Source of the DNA: Craterostigma plantagineum
Taxonomy: Eukaryota > Streptophyta > Magnoliopsida > Lamiales > Linderniaceae
Length of the DNA stretch: 64,000 bases
Assembly (NCBI GenBank): GCA_027422505.1
Contig: JAPQWV010000640.1
Coordinates: forward strand, 248,001 to 312,000
Direction of reading: 5' to 3'
The notes beneath the pieces are model-generated. The model was not told where the DNA came from. It made no database searches and saw only the letters and a list, made by a program, of their open reading frames with translations. The position numbers and the translations under genes were made by a program. Below are positions 26,293 through 37,915 of this stretch, in pieces (positions within the stretch are counted from its first letter, which is position 1; each line of letters opens with the position of its first letter).

Positions 26293-26808
26293 AGCTCCGG
26301 CGATGATGAGAGAGCGGCACGACGTCGCTCCACAGTCGCTGTGAGGATACTATCCGATGATAATCTCGGGGTTTATCCGTTTCCACACAACCATTTATTA
26401 TTTAATTTATTATTTATTATTATAAAAACTAAATTCAGTACTATATAAATAAATTCCCAGCTGGCGTGGCGTGAGCGTGACACTAGGAAAGTAAACAGCC
26501 TCTCTCTCTCTCTGTCATCTTGATTTCTTTATTGCTTTCAACTTCCTCATCTACACGTTTTGTGAAGCTCTGATCTTCGATTTCTGCATGCTCGTCTACT
26601 ACCAAATTTCAGGCGAGATCTGTGTATTTTCTGTCTGTGAATCAGTCTTCGATTCATGTTCGACTTATCTTCTTTTAAGTGAAACTGATGTCCGTCGATT
26701 TCCTTGCTCTCTGCAGGTGATTGCGCGTTGTCATTGTTTATTCGCACCCGTTGTGATCTGATTGAAGCTAGTCCAGCTTGGGTTTGCCGTTGAATTTCTT
26801 GATCTGGT
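26293..26808. promoter_or_regulatory. Divergent promoter, adenylate kinase / TM9 gene
   Basis: Only about 515 bp separates the two opposite start codons, so both promoters lie here. The right half is pyrimidine-rich with a CT run (26501-26514), as in many plant 5' leaders. A polypyrimidine stretch ending ctctgcag|gtgattg near 26716 looks like the acceptor of an intron in the TM9 5' leader; its donor is not clear. Confidence 0.55.
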
Positions 26809-28821
26809 ATGCCCAGATCTTCTACGCCAAGCAAAATGAAGATGGATCGTTCTCGCAAATTCGAGATTTGGGCATTGCTTGTGGTGCTGTTGACGGTCTC
26901 TCGATTGGGTCAAGGGTTTTATCTCCCAGGCAGTTACCCTCACAATTACGCAGTCGGCGATCCCTTGAACGTGAAGGTCAATTCGCTGACCTCGATTGAA
27001 ACCGAGATGCCGTTTGGTTACTACACCTTGCCCTATTGCCAGCCTAAAGGGGGTATCAAGGACAGTGCTGAGAATCTGGGCGAGCTTCTGATGGGTGATA
27101 GGATTGAGAATTCGCCCTACACTTTCAAAATGTACACCAACGAGAGTAATATCTTTCTGTGCCAAACCAAACCCTTGTCCATCGAGGAATACAAGCTTCT
27201 GAAGAAAAGGATCGACGAGATGTATCAGGTGAATGTGATGCTCGATAACTTACCTGCGATTAGGTACACTCAGAGGGATGGTTACACGCTGAGGTGGACG
27301 GGTTACCCAGTCGGTGCTAAGGTTGAAGATGGATATTATGTGTTTAATCACTTGAAATTTACCGTACTTGTCCACAAGTACGAGGAGACCAACGTGGCTA
27401 GCGTCATGGGCACGGGCGATGGAGCTGAGGTTATCCCTACTGTTAAAAACTCGGAATCTAAGACGCCTGGATACATGGTTGTAGGGTTCGAGGTCGAGGC
27501 TTGTAGCTATCAGCACAGTGCTGATTCAGTAAAGAAGTTGAACATGTACGAAAAGTATCCTAGCCCAATTAAGTGCGATCCCTCAATGGTGGGCATGGCT
27601 CTCAAGGAAGACGAGCCGCTGGCTTTTTCCTACGAGGTGTCTTTCGAGGAGAGGGACATCAAGTGGCCCTCGAGGTGGGATGCTTACTTGAAGATGGAGG
27701 GAGCGAAAGTACACTGGTTTTCAATCCTCAACTCGCTCATGGTGATCGCTTTCTTGGCTGGAATCGTCCTCATAATCTTCTTAAGAACGGTCAGGCGAGA
27801 TCTCACTAGGTACGAAGAGCTCGACAAAGAGGCGCAAGCCCAGATGAACGAGGAGCTGTCGGGCTGGAAACTAGTCGTCGGCGATGTGTTTCGTGCCCCT
27901 TCCTTCCCGTCCCTCCTATGCGTAATGGTCGGTGATGGAGTTCAAATTCTGGGAATGGCCATAGTGACGATCTTATTCGCCGCCCTAGGGTTCATGTCCC
28001 CAGCATCTCGTGGGACCCTCATCACGGGCATGCTCTTCTTCTACATGGTACTTGGAATCGCAGCTGGCTATGTAGCTGTTCGCCTCTCGAAAACCCTCCT
28101 CTCCGGCGATAGCAAAGGATGGGCCTCTGTTTCTTGGAAAGCTGCTTGTTTCTTCCCAGGCATCTCATTCTTGATCCTAACGACTCTGAATTTCCTGCTG
28201 TGGGGCAGCGGCAGCACTGGCGCTATACCCTTCTCTCTGTTTGTCATCTTAATACTTCTATGGTTTTGCATCTCCGTTCCTCTGACTTTCCTCGGCGGTT
28301 ACTTTGGTGCGAAGGCCACTCATATCGAGTATCCTGTGAGGACCAACCAGATCCCGAGAGAAATCCCGCCTCAGAAATACCCCTCTTGGCTCTTGGTTCT
28401 CGGGGCGGGCACGCTACCCTTTGGTACGCTGTTCATCGAGCTATTCTTCATCATGTCTAGCCTGTGGATGGGCCGTGTGTACTATGTTTTCGGGTTCCTC
28501 CTCGTCGTAATGATCCTTTTGGTGGTCGTCTGCGCTGAGGTGTCGCTTGTTCTGACGTACATGCACCTCTGCGTCGAGGATTGGAAGTGGTGGTGGAAGT
28601 CTTTCTTTGCCTCGGGCTCTGTGGCTCTGTACATTTTCTTGTACTCTGTGAATTATCTGGTATTTGACCTTAAGAGCCTTAGTGGGCCGATCTCGGCGAC
28701 TCTTTATCTCGGCTATTCGCTGTTCATGGTTCTGGCGATTATGCTTGCGACTGGCACCGTTGGCTTCCTTTCTTCCTTTTGGTTCGTCCATTACTTGTTT
28801 TCTTCTGTGAAGCTTGACTGA
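26809..28821 (+). CDS. Transmembrane 9 superfamily (TMN/EMP70) protein
   Basis: Intronless 670-residue endomembrane protein of the nonaspanin family, which works in Golgi/endosome protein sorting. It has an N-terminal signal peptide (WALLVVLLTVSRLGQG), then FYLPGSYPHNYAVGDPLNVKVNSL and the luminal domain (MPFGYYTLPYCQP; GYPVG). From about residue 300 it has nine hydrophobic spans, with GDVFRAPSFPSLLCVMVGDGVQ after the first and GGYFGAKATHIEYPVRTNQIPREIP in a loop. The C-terminus ends VKLD, the KXD/E Golgi-retention signal known for plant TMN proteins. It resembles the TMN8-12 subgroup. An in-frame Met at residue 10 (26836) is an alternative start close to the signal peptide. Confidence 0.95.
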   Translation: MPRSSTPSKMKMDRSRKFEIWALLVVLLTVSRLGQGFYLPGSYPHNYAVGDPLNVKVNSLTSIETEMPFGYYTLPYCQPKGGIKDSAENLGELLMGDRIENSPYTFKMYTNESNIFLCQTKPLSIEEYKLLKKRIDEMYQVNVMLDNLPAIRYTQRDGYTLRWTGYPVGAKVEDGYYVFNHLKFTVLVHKYEETNVASVMGTGDGAEVIPTVKNSESKTPGYMVVGFEVEACSYQHSADSVKKLNMYEKYPSPIKCDPSMVGMALKEDEPLAFSYEVSFEERDIKWPSRWDAYLKMEGAKVHWFSILNSLMVIAFLAGIVLIIFLRTVRRDLTRYEELDKEAQAQMNEELSGWKLVVGDVFRAPSFPSLLCVMVGDGVQILGMAIVTILFAALGFMSPASRGTLITGMLFFYMVLGIAAGYVAVRLSKTLLSGDSKGWASVSWKAACFFPGISFLILTTLNFLLWGSGSTGAIPFSLFVILILLWFCISVPLTFLGGYFGAKATHIEYPVRTNQIPREIPPQKYPSWLLVLGAGTLPFGTLFIELFFIMSSLWMGRVYYVFGFLLVVMILLVVVCAEVSLVLTYMHLCVEDWKWWWKSFFASGSVALYIFLYSVNYLVFDLKSLSGPISATLYLGYSLFMVLAIMLATGTVGFLSSFWFVHYLFSSVKLD

Positions 28822-29252
28822 GAGTTTGACGATGCATGAACTTTTAGCTATAAAGAGTTTAGATGAGGACGATGATGATGATGGTGATGATGATGATGGA
28901 TGGAGCCTTTGCATTATGTTTTCTTACAGCGTTTTCTTTGATTTATTGCTTAGTATGTAGTGGCTTGTTAAGGAGTAAAAGCATGTATTGGTTGGTGTCT
29001 GTCGTCGAAGTGTTGAGGAACTGGAAAAAAAGGATACGATATTCATAATAACGTATGAAAATTGTATGATTTTTTTTTTTTAAAGACGTGAAAGAATCAA
29101 TAGGTTCAACGCACATACAAACATAATTAATAAAGCGCCATCGATCGCTACTCCCAACTCCCAGCCATGACATTTTACCTTTGTGCACAAATGACTATAT
29201 ATAAATAAATATATACATACATATATATATACGTAATACGAATCTGCAATAT
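28822..29252. other. Shared 3' region of convergent TM9 and NAC genes
   Basis: Contains a GAT/GGT trinucleotide tract (28866-28901) in the probable 3' UTR of the TM9 gene and a TA/CATA-rich stretch at 29198-29232. No coding region. Confidence 0.6.
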
Positions 29253-30604
29253 CTATATATAATCCAACTCCGACACGTTCGGACTGAAGCTTATAACGCC
29301 GTCAAGTTCTTCACCAATAAATACTGCTGTCGTCTTAGTCTGGCTTTCGGTAATAGAAAGCACAGACGAAGAAGTGATCTCATGATTATTTCCCGCTTTT
29401 CCGTTAACATCACTAACGCACGTCTCCTGCGAATGGCTGATTGCAGAGTACTTATTACAATTCGGTCCTTCAAACCTCAAATTTTCTTGATTGTAGGCAG
29501 CCTTGAAAGGGTATTGTCTGCAACGACTATGTTCGAACGCAGATGAAGACGATGGCTGATGAGCAAATCCATGATGCTGGTAGAACTGTTGCATGAGCAT
29601 TTCTGATGATTTGCTGGGATTACTGATCAAGTTTGAGATGGACGACGATGAGGGCAGAACATCACTGCTGTTCTTATTATATCCATTAGATTCCATTCCT
29701 TCATGGTTGCCGTGGTAATAAGGATTCGAAAAGTCCGTTAATGGTGGTATCGTTGTTAGGGTTTCATCATCGAGGAGATGGTTTACGAACGAGTCGATTC
29801 GTGTTAGTTCCTGGCTTCTCCTCGGCGGCGTCCCGCCCTCGTTCTTGAGGATAACTCGGCAAACAACCCACTGATCCTAGATTGTAAATTATTATAGAAA
29901 TCACATATATAATCTCCATTTAAAAACCTAGGACATATTAGAATATAGATCAATAACACATAAAGACACCTACCTTTGCTGCCCTGGGCAAGTAATTGTG
30001 GTTCCCTTCAACCCTATATTCGTGCATGATCCAGTTGGTTTTCTCACCTTTGGGCGCTCTCCCTTTGTAGAAAACGAGGGTTTTTTTCATCCCAACAAGG
30101 CAGCAACTGCTCTTGCCTCGACGAGGATTCTTATTGCAATCGTCGAAGAAGATCTCTTTGTCCTTACCAGTGGCTTTCCAATAGCCAGATTCAGTCGCTC
30201 GATTCGTTCTTATCCCCGTCGGGTACTTTCGATCTCTTCGGTAGAAAAAGAACCATTCCTTTTCGCCCATCTTAGCCTTATCTGCAAACCAAGAAATAAC
30301 CCTAATCAACACGGAAAAATTCATCCTTTATGGATAAGCTAGCCCTAAAAGAACAAGAAAATAGTTAAAAAAGAATGCTTATTTTACATGGTAAATCCCA
30401 GGGTTCACACTTGTTAAGATCTGCTTCTGCGATAGCTAAGGCTGTGAAGTTGCTATCCATCACTTTGTTCAACAGATAGTTCATGATGACCTCTTCATCT
30501 GTGGGGTGGAATCTGAAACCTGGGGGCAATTCTAACACGCCATTAATGATATGGTTATGATCATAATCTTCGTAATTTCCACGTGAAGAACCTCCAACTT
30601 CCAT
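29253..30604 (-). CDS. NAC-domain transcription factor
   Basis: A 382-residue nuclear DNA-binding protein. Exons 30388-30604, 29974-30281 and 29253-29876 (1149 nt) follow the usual three-exon NAC layout. NAC subdomains in order: [20 protein letters not shown] (A), [11 protein letters not shown] (B), [20 protein letters not shown] and [19 protein letters not shown] (C), [27 protein letters not shown] (D), then DQWVVCRV (E). The sequence is nearest the CUC/NAM-like subgroup with ANAC046/059/087/092 (ORE1), several of which promote senescence; subgroup placement is by eye. Subdomain C-D contains an extra Asn/Arg/Cys-rich segment ([15 protein letters not shown]) where relatives are shorter. The C-terminal half is Ser/Asn-rich, as expected for an activation region. 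Confidence 0.94.
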
Positions 30605-30724
30605 ATCTTTAATATCAATTCTGAAACTTTCACAGCAGATATATATTAGAAAGGATTAAAAACTTTTGCACAAGCTAGACTAGACAAATGAGAAAAGAAG
30701 AAGAAAGGGAGGTGAAAAGGTTCG

Positions 30725-30732
30725 TTTTTATA
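30725..30732 (-). promoter_or_regulatory. TATA box, NAC gene
   Basis: TATAAAAA on the minus strand, about 120 bp upstream of the NAC ATG, at a distance fitting a leader of roughly 90 nt. Confidence 0.5.
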
Positions 30733-31735
30733 CAGAATAACAAAAGATTCAACAACTATTTTGATCGCGAAAGGGAACTTTAATTAATTAGCGGATAAGT
30801 TTCTTGCAGGGAAAGGAAGTTGCAGGAAAGGATCGGATTTTGTGGTGGGAAATGAGTTAATTTGCTAACAAGGGACGAAACCCGTTAAAGACTTTGTACA
30901 TTTAGGCATTATTTAATGTTACTCAATAGTTCTTGTAGAACTAGAATTGAGGTGCAAGTTTTCAGTTATTACATAAAAACATATAGTTGCGGCTTATTCG
31001 AAGTGAGGGACAGATGTTTACAATACATTCCATGACATATTCGAGGTATTGATGGCATCATGCTGATGAGAATGGAATCTTTTATTTTGTTTTTGTTAAC
31101 GTAACAAAGTATTGTGAATGAATGTGTTGATTGTGGATGAAGATACACGGTATACTATTGCCAACGCGTTAACACAGTGGAAATTACTTGGATTTTCTTG
31201 ATTTGGGGGATATTGATCAATAAATATCTCGAGATGAAAATAAAATATATCATACATAAAAGTCGTATTCCACGTGCACAAGCAACGTCATCTATGTGCT
31301 ACTTTTGATTGCGAAAGAAACAAACAATTATGTAAACAAAAGAAAAAAAAAACGTAAGAACAGGTTGTTTCGAACTATCTTCGCAGTTCCCTCCGAAAAA
31401 AAAAAACTATCTTCGCAGTCTCTCAAGTATAGCCCTACTATTCATTAACGTATTTCAGAGGAATAATTTATGGAGGTGGATAAAATATACAAATTATCTA
31501 TTCATTTCTTTTTTATTCTTGATTAATCAGGTCGGTTCAATTTATATCTTGGATAATAGCTGGATATAAATGGAAAGCTTGTAATTTGTATCGATTTAGA
31601 TATTTGTATGCTGTTTGTTTAAAGAAGCAAGCTACAATTGAAACCATCAATCATGTGTTGTGTATTGAAGAACAAATAATTATCAAACAATCAATGTAAT
31701 AATAATAAATCTCGATCCAACTAAGCTATAGCATG
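30733..31735. other. Intergenic, upstream of NAC gene
   Basis: AT-rich promoter-side DNA and the 3' side of the next gene. A short direct duplication, actatcttcgcagt, occurs at 31374-31387 and 31407-31420, separated by an A-rich tract. No gene seen. Confidence 0.55.
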
Positions 31736-32146
31736 TCACAAGCCGGCCCTCCTCTGTTGATCGTCAACGTTAATTTTGGCAAAAGCTTGAGAAGCAAACC
31801 TCGAAGAAAAGCTATGCAGCAACCTTCCGTCGCCTTCATCTTCGTCTCCGGCGAAGTTGAGCCCATAGCTCGCCGGAGAATACTGAAACTGATTATAGCT
31901 ATTTCCATTGACGTTATTCTTTCTGGGATTATTGAAGATTTTTCCTATTCTTCTGATGAAATTCTTCCACTTGGGCCCTGCGACGACCTCAGAGAGCTCC
32001 TTCATCTTCTTGAACTTAGACCCGACCCATGTTTCTGAATCCGACCCGGAACCGCACAGCCCGAAGCAGCCAGCTTTGCCCGGCGCGCCGTCGTCGTCCT
32101 CTTCTGCGATGAAAACTAAGGGATTCTTTTCTTGATTAATGGCCAT
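31736..32146 (-). CDS. Small plant-specific protein (YxPxSYxLNF family), paralogue 1
   Basis: An intronless 136-residue protein starting MAINQEKNPLVFI. The frame is open further upstream, but the Met at 32146 gives a start comparable to its neighbour. It has an acidic patch (EEDDDG), a Cys/Gly segment (CFGLCGSGSDSETW), a basic helix (KWKNFIRRIGKIF) and the C-terminal block FQYSPASYGLNF followed by DEDEGDG and FSSRFAS. The same block, YDPLSYALNFEE…FSARL, occurs in the gene 400 bp away. Such YDPxSYxLNF proteins are widespread in plants, but I know no established function. No signal peptide or membrane span. Confidence 0.75.
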   Translation of the reverse strand: MAINQEKNPLVFIAEEDDDGAPGKAGCFGLCGSGSDSETWVGSKFKKMKELSEVVAGPKWKNFIRRIGKIFNNPRKNNVNGNSYNQFQYSPASYGLNFAGDEDEGDGRLLHSFSSRFASQAFAKINVDDQQRRAGL

Positions 32147-32548
32147 GCGATGGAAGTTCGATTTGAATATATCTCTTCGTTGGTGGTGTTGAGAGGATTC
32201 AGTATATACATACGCATATATACACATTGATTCATGAATAGGCAAGGGCGTGCTTTGTATGTTTGTTCGTGCGCGTGAAAGAACAGTCAAAGAAACTCCA
32301 CTTGTTAATTGTAATGGTAGGCTGTTGTAATGACGAAGTTTCCATTATTTTATTGCATACTTCAATTCTTTCTTTTATTCCGCAGATTTTTTGTAGTGCG
32401 CATGACACAATTGCTGACGGAAGATTTAGTAGATGGGACTTTGGTCTTAGCTACAAAATGGCACTCCAAGAACGAAAGGATAAGGACGGAAAAAAAAGAA
32501 GAAAAAGAAAGAAATTATGTACAAAAGGCCCCATCTTTAACATCGAGC

Positions 32549-32950
32549 TCAAACGACGACGGTAGTCACAGTAGGCGACGGCGGAAGCCTCGCCGAGAAA
32601 TTCCTCAACGGCGCCGTATCGTCGTCAAGATCGCAACCCTCCTCCTCGAAATTGAGAGCGTAACTCAGTGGGTCGTACCTAAAATCAGCAGAAGAGCACT
32701 TCTTGTGCTTTACCATCCCCAATACGCCGCGGCACTTATCCCTTACCTCAGAGAAGAGCGCGTGCGGCCCACCGAAGCCGTCGTTGTCGTCGGCGTGGAC
32801 CCATATCAGTGCCGGGTTGTCGTCGGAGACGGCGGGACACGACGGTGGACGGCTGCTCCGGCGTCGGCGTCCGAAGCAGCACGAAGAGCAGAGTGATTGC
32901 TTCAACTTGTGCTTGAAGGTTGTGGGGCTTGACCGATCATCTTCCTCCAT
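32549..32950 (-). CDS. Small plant-specific protein (YDPLSYALNF family), paralogue 2
   Basis: An intronless 133-residue protein starting MEEDDRSSP (the frame is open upstream, but an earlier Met would add an unrelated hydrophobic leader). It has a Cys-rich basic stretch (CSSCCFGRRRRSS), then NPALIWVHADD, EVRDKCRGVLGM, and the conserved block FRYDPLSYALNFEEE followed by LRNFSARLP. Same strand as the neighbouring paralogue, so probably an old tandem duplication; outside the C-terminal block the two differ widely. Function unknown. The basic Cys-rich N-terminus could serve membrane association, but that is a guess. Confidence 0.75.
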   Translation of the reverse strand: MEEDDRSSPTTFKHKLKQSLCSSCCFGRRRRSSRPPSCPAVSDDNPALIWVHADDNDGFGGPHALFSEVRDKCRGVLGMVKHKKCSSADFRYDPLSYALNFEEEGCDLDDDTAPLRNFSARLPPSPTVTTVVV

Positions 32951-33598
32951 TAGATGCTCTGATTGTTTCTTCTGAGAGTGTTTCTTGGCGTTGACTTTGA
33001 TTGTGAGATTTCTTCCATATGTATTTATGTAAAATAGGAGAGCGTATGAAAAGACAAGAAAGGACATTCATTTACTACTGTGGTAGTGTGGTTGGCTGTG
33101 GGCGAGGCGAACAAACCGTTTGCGAGAAAAAAGTGGGCAAGTTGGGGAAAGGTGAGTGAGTGTGTGTTGTGTTTCGAATTTCGATCTTATCCTCGAACGG
33201 GTCGGTTAATGGGCCAAATATCCATTGGCCCGAACCGAAACCTGACCAAAGGCTTGCTCCAGTTTGACATGTTGACTTCCAACTGGAAAGGCCCATAATG
33301 ACCCAACTGTCCTTTGTCCATTTTATTCCTTCACCAATTGGTTAAAGATTGTGGAGATCGAGACTTGAAAGACAAGAAACTTCTCGTATGCGAATAAAGC
33401 AACAATCTGTATTAATTAATGTGTTTGTTTTACTTGAGTTAAGGACGTACGCCGCTCCGTTATTATACACATGAAATGCGCTACGCATTAAAAATTAGCA
33501 AAATTTCATTTGGTAATTACCAAAAGATAATATTGATTCAATTTAACTTCTGAGAATCCTAGCTAGCTAATACTTGGGATCGGGAAAAGAAAAAGGAG
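32951..33598. other. Intergenic
   Basis: Promoter side of the small-protein gene and 3' side of the transporter gene. Short frames on both strands have no recognisable content. Confidence 0.55.
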
Positions 33599-36500
33599 TC
33601 AGTTGGTCTTCTTCTTTGAGAAGGATTGAGGCTCGCTGCTTGCGAAGGATAACCATACGAGCGTCCCAGTAAGGTAGAAGAAGATAGACGGAGCAAACAA
33701 CGAAGCCTATTCGATTGACAAACGCCCCATTTTTCAAAAAAAAAAAAAGAGCAATTATTATAGGGAAAATAATTCGAGAATGTATATATATATATATACT
33801 TACGCTCCACGAGTGGTTCGTCGAGTCAAGAATATAGCCCGTCAGGGCAACGCCGATAATCCCAGGTATCGCTCCCACGGTATTCGTAATTCCCTATTGA
33901 TCATTAGTACATAAAAGATTTAGGACATGAAAACGTCGAATGCTTTTATTTATTACATGCATACCAATAGTACGCTTGCGTATTTCGGGGACATGTCTTG
34001 GTGCGTGCAATATAATCCTGAAAACGCACACAAGTTTTTCGAACAAGGACCAAACTTGCATGCACGACTGTCGAAAGAATATATATGTTTTTGTAGTTAA
34101 TTTTTTACCCGACAGAGCGAAACTAGACAGTGCTAAGCCGCTTGTAAGAACGGCGACGACTTGCCATGGGCTCAGTCCAATGTCCACCGAGGAAAGAGCC
34201 ATGCAAGTGGCAGGTGAAATGAAAGCTATAGTCTGGCAAATCTTTCGAACCTATTCAAAGAACAAGACAGAGATCAATAAAGGTGAGATTTTTCTTTTCA
34301 TACGTATGTATACGTTAACGAAGCGTATGTATTTTTCTGCAACGACGACTCTTATTCACCGTTGTGGTGTCGACCCCTTTGGATATTAAGCCGTCGGCCA
34401 ATTGGGATGCAATGGTCGTCGTGAATATCGACGCTAGCGGTGGAAGGACAGAAACCTATGAAAGTATAGACTATCAGATCCATTGAAGAAATCTCTTCTT
34501 TTTTCTTTCTTGAAGAGATTCTCAAAAATAAAAATCTGACAATAAAAAAACGTACCCAGGCAGCTTCGGTGAGGTCAAGGTTTAGCTCCTCGCTAAAATT
34601 AGGGATGGATGTTATCATATGTACATTAGTCATCATAAGTAGAGAGAGATGGAGAATATGTTTGGAAAAAATGGAAAGCAAAAAAAAAAAATGGAGACCT
34701 GAAGTATGTAGGAAGCCAAGAAAGGCATGTGTAATGACCCCAACTGCCGCAAAAGTGAGCGTATATCATTGCCCACACCGCTTTACACCTGAAAAACTCC
34801 TTCCAAGGTATGTCCTGAAAATACACTCAAATCAAATAACCAGAAAAAAAAAAAAAAGAGAATAATTCGTTTGTTATATACTCTTCTCAAGTCGAATCAT
34901 TTCAAGAAAGTATCTATTGCATTTGAGTTTTTGTGATAAAGGGTACTAACACACATACCTCTAATGAGCTAGACAACTCTTGTATAGATGAGCTTTGTGA
35001 GGTAGATATAGTCTCACCCTCGGGCGCTGGAGAAATAATAGATATCTATCATCATAATCTTACAGATTAAAAAAGCAATAATAAACCAACTGGATAATCC
35101 AATGCCCTAGAATCTCAAACTTTACGATGTAGTAAACTATACGTACTAGGTTTATCCTCTTCAAGTAACTGAAAGCCTAAAAACCTGCAACATCAATGAT
35201 TTGCGGGGTTGATAAGATGATGTCAAGTATTCATATGTTGTAAGAACTTGGAACTGAATACGTGAAGTCTCACCAGGCTATACCAAAGGACCCAAAAATG
35301 TAAAACACGGATTCCCAGCCGTAATTTTCTATCAGCGGAGGAGCCAAGAGGAGCCTATAGAGTTCAACGAAAATTCAAATTGTGAGCATATCAGTTTGTC
35401 CTCATAAGAATATTTATATCAGTTCAAATGAGTTTAATGCTTGACGATTATTATTACCCCAAGACACTTCCGACGCTCAGGCCACCAAAAACGAAAGAAA
35501 CAGCACGTGATCTCTCTTCTACTGGGATTGTCCTGAAAACAGTTCCACAAAGAATCATTGCAGATTCAGTATGAATGCCACTGTAAGAATAGTTATTGAT
35601 CCAAGTCTTAGATTTATCCTTCTTTCTCGTTGCCTTAACAATTTCTTTCCATCGATTTTCAAGTTAAAATAACCAACCTGGCAATCATATCTGTTGCAGC
35701 GGATGGTGATACTCCTTCCCCTATCCCGACCTGAACGAACAATGCATTGAGTTTCAAGTTTGAGTAAACGTATAGCAACGAAATAAGCATCTAAGGGAAA
35801 TTAGCACAGGAAAAATTAAACGTTACTCATTCTTCGGAGAGATTGAACGGATCAATTACCAAAATCCTTGAGAGTATAAGCCCTGGCATGAACCCAGCAA
35901 GACTAGGAACCAATGCAGTAGCTAGAGACCAAACAAGAACTCCCACTTCGAGAACTTTTCTGTGTGCAGATTTGGACAAGAAACACAGCAAATTACAATC
36001 GATGAGCACAATATTAGCCCGCATTTGGTAAGTGTTGCCAATAAGAAACAAACCTCCCACCGAAAATCTTTGCAAGCCAACCGCCGGGCAACTGACTAAG
36101 TGCATAGCCCCAGAAGAAGGATGACTGCACTAGCCCAGCTACTGAAGCATTCCACCCAAATTGATGCGACATAGGAATTATGGCTATACTCAAATTTACC
36201 TATTCAGTTCAGCACACATAAAATTAGTCATAACGACCTTGAATACGAGCTGGATTGATGATCCACCAAGAAATTCGATTGGAAAATTCATGATAAATAC
36301 CCAAAAAAAGGATATCAAATACAGTGAACCAAGAAAATAAGCTTACCTTGTCCATGTTGCAAATAATAAAGGCCAACGAAGTAGTCCCCATAAGCTTGTA
36401 CCTTAGAGGAAGATTCTTCCACGGCGTCCAATTCCAATCAGAACCCACTCTCCCACCCACCTCAAAATCATCTTTTTCCTCCATTTCGTCAGTCATCTGA

Positions 36501-36718
36501 ATCCCATTAACTGTTCTCCGCGTCTCCCCGCGACTCTTCACATCCTCTTTGATGCTGCAAAGAACTCTAACTCGTCGTAGTCTTTGCCCGATCAGCTTCG
36601 TGCCTGCCAAGTATTGACTTTTGGATAAAGCATCAAAGGTCGAAGATTTCTCATGGGTGTTGTGGAAGAAAGTGAAGAAAGTTTTGTCTGGTTTTAAGCT
36701 GACACGGGCAGCCATCAT
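33599..36718 (-). CDS. PHT4: Chloroplast anion/phosphate transporter, PHT4 (ANTR) family
   Basis: A 524-residue major-facilitator transporter of the SLC17-like PHT4 family, which moves inorganic phosphate or other anions across plastid membranes. Exons: 36347-36718, 36054-36199, 35860-35959, 35678-35730, 35458-35532, 35274-35354, 35147-35184, 34959-35026, 34699-34814, 34556-34592, 34360-34455, 34109-34250, 33965-34017, 33804-33893, 33599-33706 (1575 nt, whole codons). The first exon holds a transit-peptide-like N-terminus rich in Ser/Arg and an acidic linker before the first span (LRYKLMGTTSLAFIICNMDK). Family blocks: NLSIAIIPMSHQFGW, GYALSQLPGGWLAKIFGGR, GIGEGVSPSAATDMIARTIPVEERSRA, GSWGHYTCLSWLPTYF, DMSPKYASVLLGITNTVG. 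The exon order of a chloroplast ANTR is complete. The exact paralogue (PHT4;1-5) is not assigned. Confidence 0.93.
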
Positions 36719-37915
36719 TCACTTGCTCTTACTTCGATTGCTCGAATAGCTGAAGTGATTTAGCTCGAAGAATACAAAGGCGTAATGCTAAGATGTCCGA
36801 TCAAAAGGAGAGACGATGACGAAGAAAGAGTGGAGAGGCCCCAGTTTTGCCACGTGTACAGTAGTTTGTGGCGCAACATTATATATTGGAATCTTTGAAT
36901 ATTCTTAACAATTTTGATTTCGTGAATATATTATTTTATTTTCGACATAGAATAAATCGAACCTAAATATTTCGGTTCGAACCCGATTGGTACCCGAATT
37001 TTGACTTTCGATCGTTGAGGGCGGTTGAAGGCAATTGTGCCCACTGATGTTTATATTATTATTAATAAAATACATTAGGAAGATATAAGCGAAATGTCAA
37101 ACATACTCTAAATAATCAGAATCACATGGCACCAACCGGAATATCAAATGGCCCACAATATAACTGTTAACTAAAAAATTTAAGTTTATTGACCCTCACG
37201 TTATTTCTTGGCCTTTGCAAATATTATGTTCTTTTGTACTTTGGGGAAAGTGGACGGAAATAATTATTGATTGTTGAGTTGGTGACGTGCAACATTTTAG
37301 AAAAATCGTAACACATGCTTAATACAATTGGAATGGAGTTGATTTTCATATAACATGTTTCGTGATTATTGTCCAAAGTGTCTATATCAAATAAAAAATT
37401 GCAATTTGCCTCATTTTTATTACAACCACATTTAAAATATGCTTCATGAAGCGTGAGGTCGAGGACAGGACAACCAAAGATGACTAAAGAAAATGTCAAT
37501 ATAACTGTGTTCTTGTCATCAAAACATTTTAAAAATAAAATATAATAGACAAAATAATAATTTCCACACGCAAGATGGACCCACGCCATTGCAATTGAAG
37601 CAATAGATTCGAATCTCTAAATATAAAATTCCGATTTTGGCTAACTGCAGTAAATAAGCTGAGCCCTGAGAAAGAAAAAAAAATCTCGCCGATGGCATTA
37701 TTCTGCTCTGTTTTTCCAATTTAGTATTTATTACAGACGTTTTTCTCGCCAACTCACACACACTTCTCTTCTCTCTGTCTTTGTCGTCCACTCAACCTAT
37801 TTTATTCTCTGTTCGTCTCTCTCTTCTCCGTGTCGCCGGAGATCAGAGTTTCCCTGAATTTCTTTCTTCTTCTTTACATAAAACAGGGGATTCTTGATTT
37901 TCCGCGGCTTCAACG
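36719..37915. other. Divergent intergenic region and 5' leader of MGDG synthase
   Basis: Separates the divergent transporter and MGDG synthase genes. AT-rich in the middle; a pyrimidine-rich tract (37745-37880) fits the transcribed leader of the synthase. No other gene. Confidence 0.55.

Noticed and set aside
28441..28914. 157-codon minus-strand frame
   Set aside because: Antisense to the TM9 gene and its GAT repeat; no family features.
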